A DNA stretch of 64,000 nt from CAYSDH01 sp964429805. Lineage in GTDB: Bacteria; Bacteroidota; Bacteroidia; Flavobacteriales_D; JABDKJ01. This document shows positions 62,516-64,000 of the stretch, piece by piece. The stretch lies in the NCBI GenBank assembly GCA_964429805.1, contig CAYSDH010000005.1, positions 41,036-105,035 on the forward strand, given 5' to 3'. Every line of letters begins with the position of its first letter. Position 1 is the first letter of the stretch. The notes under the pieces are model-generated. The model did no database searches and had not been told where the DNA came from. It saw nothing but the letters and a program-made list of their open reading frames with translations. The translations under genes were made by a program, and so were the position numbers.

Positions 62516-63894
62516 TTTCGATTAGCTGTTATCGTTTGCTGAAGACTAGATGAAATTGGCTCAATATGCATGTCGATATCACCTGCTCCCAGTGTCAACA
62601 AAATTTCCAAATCCCTTTGCTGTATTTGTGGTAGTAGCGCCTCTTTTGTGCACAGCATCTTGTTGGCAAGGCTCACCTGTGCTAAGAGCGCTCTAGAATC
62701 GACTCCTTCAATGGGTAATTCACGTGCTGGATAAATGTCCAGCAAGATGAGTTCGTCAAGTGCAGAAAGACTCTCTGCAAAGTCCTGCATGAAATCTCTA
62801 GTACGACTAAATAAATGCGGTTGAAATATGCCAGTCACCTTCTTACCAGGATACAACTCGCGCACCGAGTCAATGCAGGCTTCTATCTCACTCGGATGGT
62901 GCGCGTAGTCGTCAATGTACACCAACCCTGGAGTTCGGATATGAAACTGAAATCTGCGTTTCACTCCCTTAAAGTCAGCCAGCGCTTTTTTCAAACTGTC
63001 AGTATCTACGCCCATTTCCATGCAGACCGTCAAGGCTGCCAGGGCATTAGAAATATTATGTCGACCTGGCAGTGGCATGGTGTACTCTCCATGAGATTGA
63101 CCTCCGCAGACCAATTCAAATTGGAAAGTGCCTTCGCTCACGTGTATATGCTCAGCGCGCACATCGGCTGTTTTTGCTGTTCCGTATCGTATGGTCTTGA
63201 CGCCAGTGAGTACAAAATCATCAATGCTTTCATGCACCACTAATGTGCCGCCCTCGACAATGCCCTCAGCAAATTGGACAAAGGCTTTTTTAAATTCTTC
63301 TTCAGAACCATAGATGTCTAAGTGATCTGGCTCCACATTGGTAATGATTGCCATGTCAGGTCGCAAACGATGAAAAGATCGGTCAAACTCATCAGCCTCG
63401 ATGACGCAAAACTCACTGCTTTCGTCAAGAAGAACGTTGCTATCATAATTACTGGCGATACCACCTATAAATGCGTTGCAACCCTTACCTGTATGTGTGA
63501 GCAAGTGCGCCAGAATGCAGCTCGTGGTGGTCTTACCATGCGTGCCCGCAACTGCGAGACCACGCATCTGATTTGAAATATCACCCAGGATTTCTGCGCG
63601 CTTTTTGATGTCAAACTCTTTGCGCGTAAACCATGACATAATCCGATTTGTCTGAGGTATGGCAGGCGTATAGATGACTTGACAATTGTCTTTTGTCAAG
63701 GTCTGAGGAAGCGTACTTGGGTCATCTTCAAAAGAGATCTCCATGCCCTCTTCAATTAATTTTGAAGTGAGTGCGGTAGCCGTTTTGTCGTAGCCAAATA
63801 TGTGATGTCCTTGGGCTAGAAAAAACCGAGCGATGGCACTCATGCCAATTCCACCGATACCGATGAAGTAGATATGTTGACGGCCCAAAATCAT
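62512..63894 (-). CDS. murC: UDP-N-acetylmuramate--L-alanine ligase
   Basis: MurC adds L-Ala to UDP-MurNAc in the cytoplasm, the first amino acid of the peptidoglycan peptide. The 460-residue protein shows FIGIGGIGMSAIARF (9-23), the ATP site GTHGKTTTS, CVIEADEFDRSF, TNVEPDHLDIYG, and YAHHPSEIEA. Length is standard. It overlaps the murG stop upstream (ATGA) and ftsQ downstream. Confidence 0.96.
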   Translation of the reverse strand: MILGRQHIYFIGIGGIGMSAIARFFLAQGHHIFGYDKTATALTSKLIEEGMEISFEDDPSTLPQTLTKDNCQVIYTPAIPQTNRIMSWFTRKEFDIKKRAEILGDISNQMRGLAVAGTHGKTTTSCILAHLLTHTGKGCNAFIGGIASNYDSNVLLDESSEFCVIEADEFDRSFHRLRPDMAIITNVEPDHLDIYGSEEEFKKAFVQFAEGIVEGGTLVVHESIDDFVLTGVKTIRYGTAKTADVRAEHIHVSEGTFQFELVCGGQSHGEYTMPLPGRHNISNALAALTVCMEMGVDTDSLKKALADFKGVKRRFQFHIRTPGLVYIDDYAHHPSEIEACIDSVRELYPGKKVTGIFQPHLFSRTRDFMQDFAESLSALDELILLDIYPARELPIEGVDSRALLAQVSLANKMLCTKEALLPQIQQRDLEILLTLGAGDIDMHIEPISSSLQQTITANRK

Positions 63895-64000
63895 TTTAAC
63901 AATTTGTGAATCTCATCAACGATGGCTTTTGTCGCGTCAGGACGACCAAGCGTTCGGATGTTTTTTGACAGCGCGCTTCTTTTTTCTGGAGACTGCACGA
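63891..64000 (-). CDS. murG: UDP-GlcNAc--undecaprenyl-pyrophosphoryl-MurNAc-pentapeptide transferase, C-terminal fragment
   Basis: Only the last 35 residues lie in the window. They read SPEKRSALSKNIRTLGRPDA, then a short helix ending in KLLK and a TGA stop that overlaps the murC ATG. The ending resembles the C-terminus of MurG, and murG precedes murC in this cluster. The rest is beyond the window edge. Confidence 0.8.
   Translation of the reverse strand, partial: VQSPEKRSALSKNIRTLGRPDATKAIVDEIHKLLK

Noticed and set aside
1..64000. Search for CRISPR arrays, insertion sequences, integrases, phage genes and toxin-antitoxin pairs
   Set aside because: No regularly spaced direct repeats, transposase motifs or terminal inverted repeats were seen; the YwqK-like gene carries a database label with 'toxin-antitoxin' but has no partner and is a MORN-like repeat protein.

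Overview
The window looks like a chromosomal segment from a marine-type Bacteroidota bacterium, probably near Flavobacteriales; the genus cannot be read from the sequence. Evidence: type IX secretion (T9SS) C-terminal sorting domains, a PorV/PorQ-type outer-membrane protein, TonB receptors with an N-terminal carboxypeptidase-like domain, a TPP riboswitch ahead of a TonB receptor, an archaeal-type prolyl-tRNA synthetase, a geranylgeranylglyceryl-phosphate-synthase family enzyme, few Shine-Dalgarno sites, and upstream boxes matching the Bacteroidota -7 consensus TAnnTTTG. A run of 10 N inside valS marks a scaffolded draft assembly. No rRNA, insertion sequence, integrase, phage gene or CRISPR array was seen. 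No stretch longer than about 250 bases lacks a gene.

Layout. 1-2.1 kb: end of a secreted T9SS Asp-box protein. 2.1-10.2 kb (minus): a six-gene run lpxK-punA-gatB-tlpA-like-M1 peptidase-lpxH, mostly with overlapping ends. 10.4-12.3 kb (plus): Nif3-like and zinc-ribbon pair. 12.4-15 kb (minus): FadL-like porin and a Tyr/Asn-rich lipoprotein. 15.1-17.7 kb (plus): proS, a conserved unknown, tRNA-Glu and rpsT. 17.8-21.8 kb (plus): radC-wecB-deacetylase-like-epimerase. 21.9-23.7 kb (plus): upp, a membrane protein and yjjG. 23.7-29.7 kb: ppx/gppA, a YwqK-like protein, a DksA-like protein, valS, a CPBP protein and an SDR. 29.9-33.4 kb (plus): thioredoxin-like, nitroreductase, a small membrane protein and ABC-F, all overlapping. 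33.4-37.3 kb (plus): LysM/M23 peptidase, a small beta-barrel protein, a T9SS cargo protein and DUF3127. 37.3-41 kb: an orphan OppC-like permease and glycosyltransferase, ruvC, HIT and greA.

41-50.5 kb (minus) is the most distinctive region: a 1,250-residue TonB receptor, a secreted protein of about 1,500 residues split here by a frameshift, and a PorV/PorQ-family protein, closed by a strong terminator. It looks like one surface or secretion unit. 50.8-54.5 kb: a Lys-rich exported protein, a Rieske-like lipoprotein that lacks the cluster histidines, ahcY, a phosphopantetheinyl transferase and a GGGP synthase. 54.5-58.3 kb (minus): pnuC-like, NadR-kinase-like, TPP riboswitch and TonB receptor, read as vitamin uptake. 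58.3-64 kb (minus): the end of the division and cell-wall cluster, murG (partial)-murC-ftsQ-ftsA-ftsZ-yqeY.

Many gene junctions overlap by 1-4 bases (ATGA, TGATG or TAATG), which points to translational coupling. Several starts were moved inward from the longest reading frame because the extra N-terminal residues do not fit the family or because a signal peptide begins at an internal ATG; these are noted per gene.
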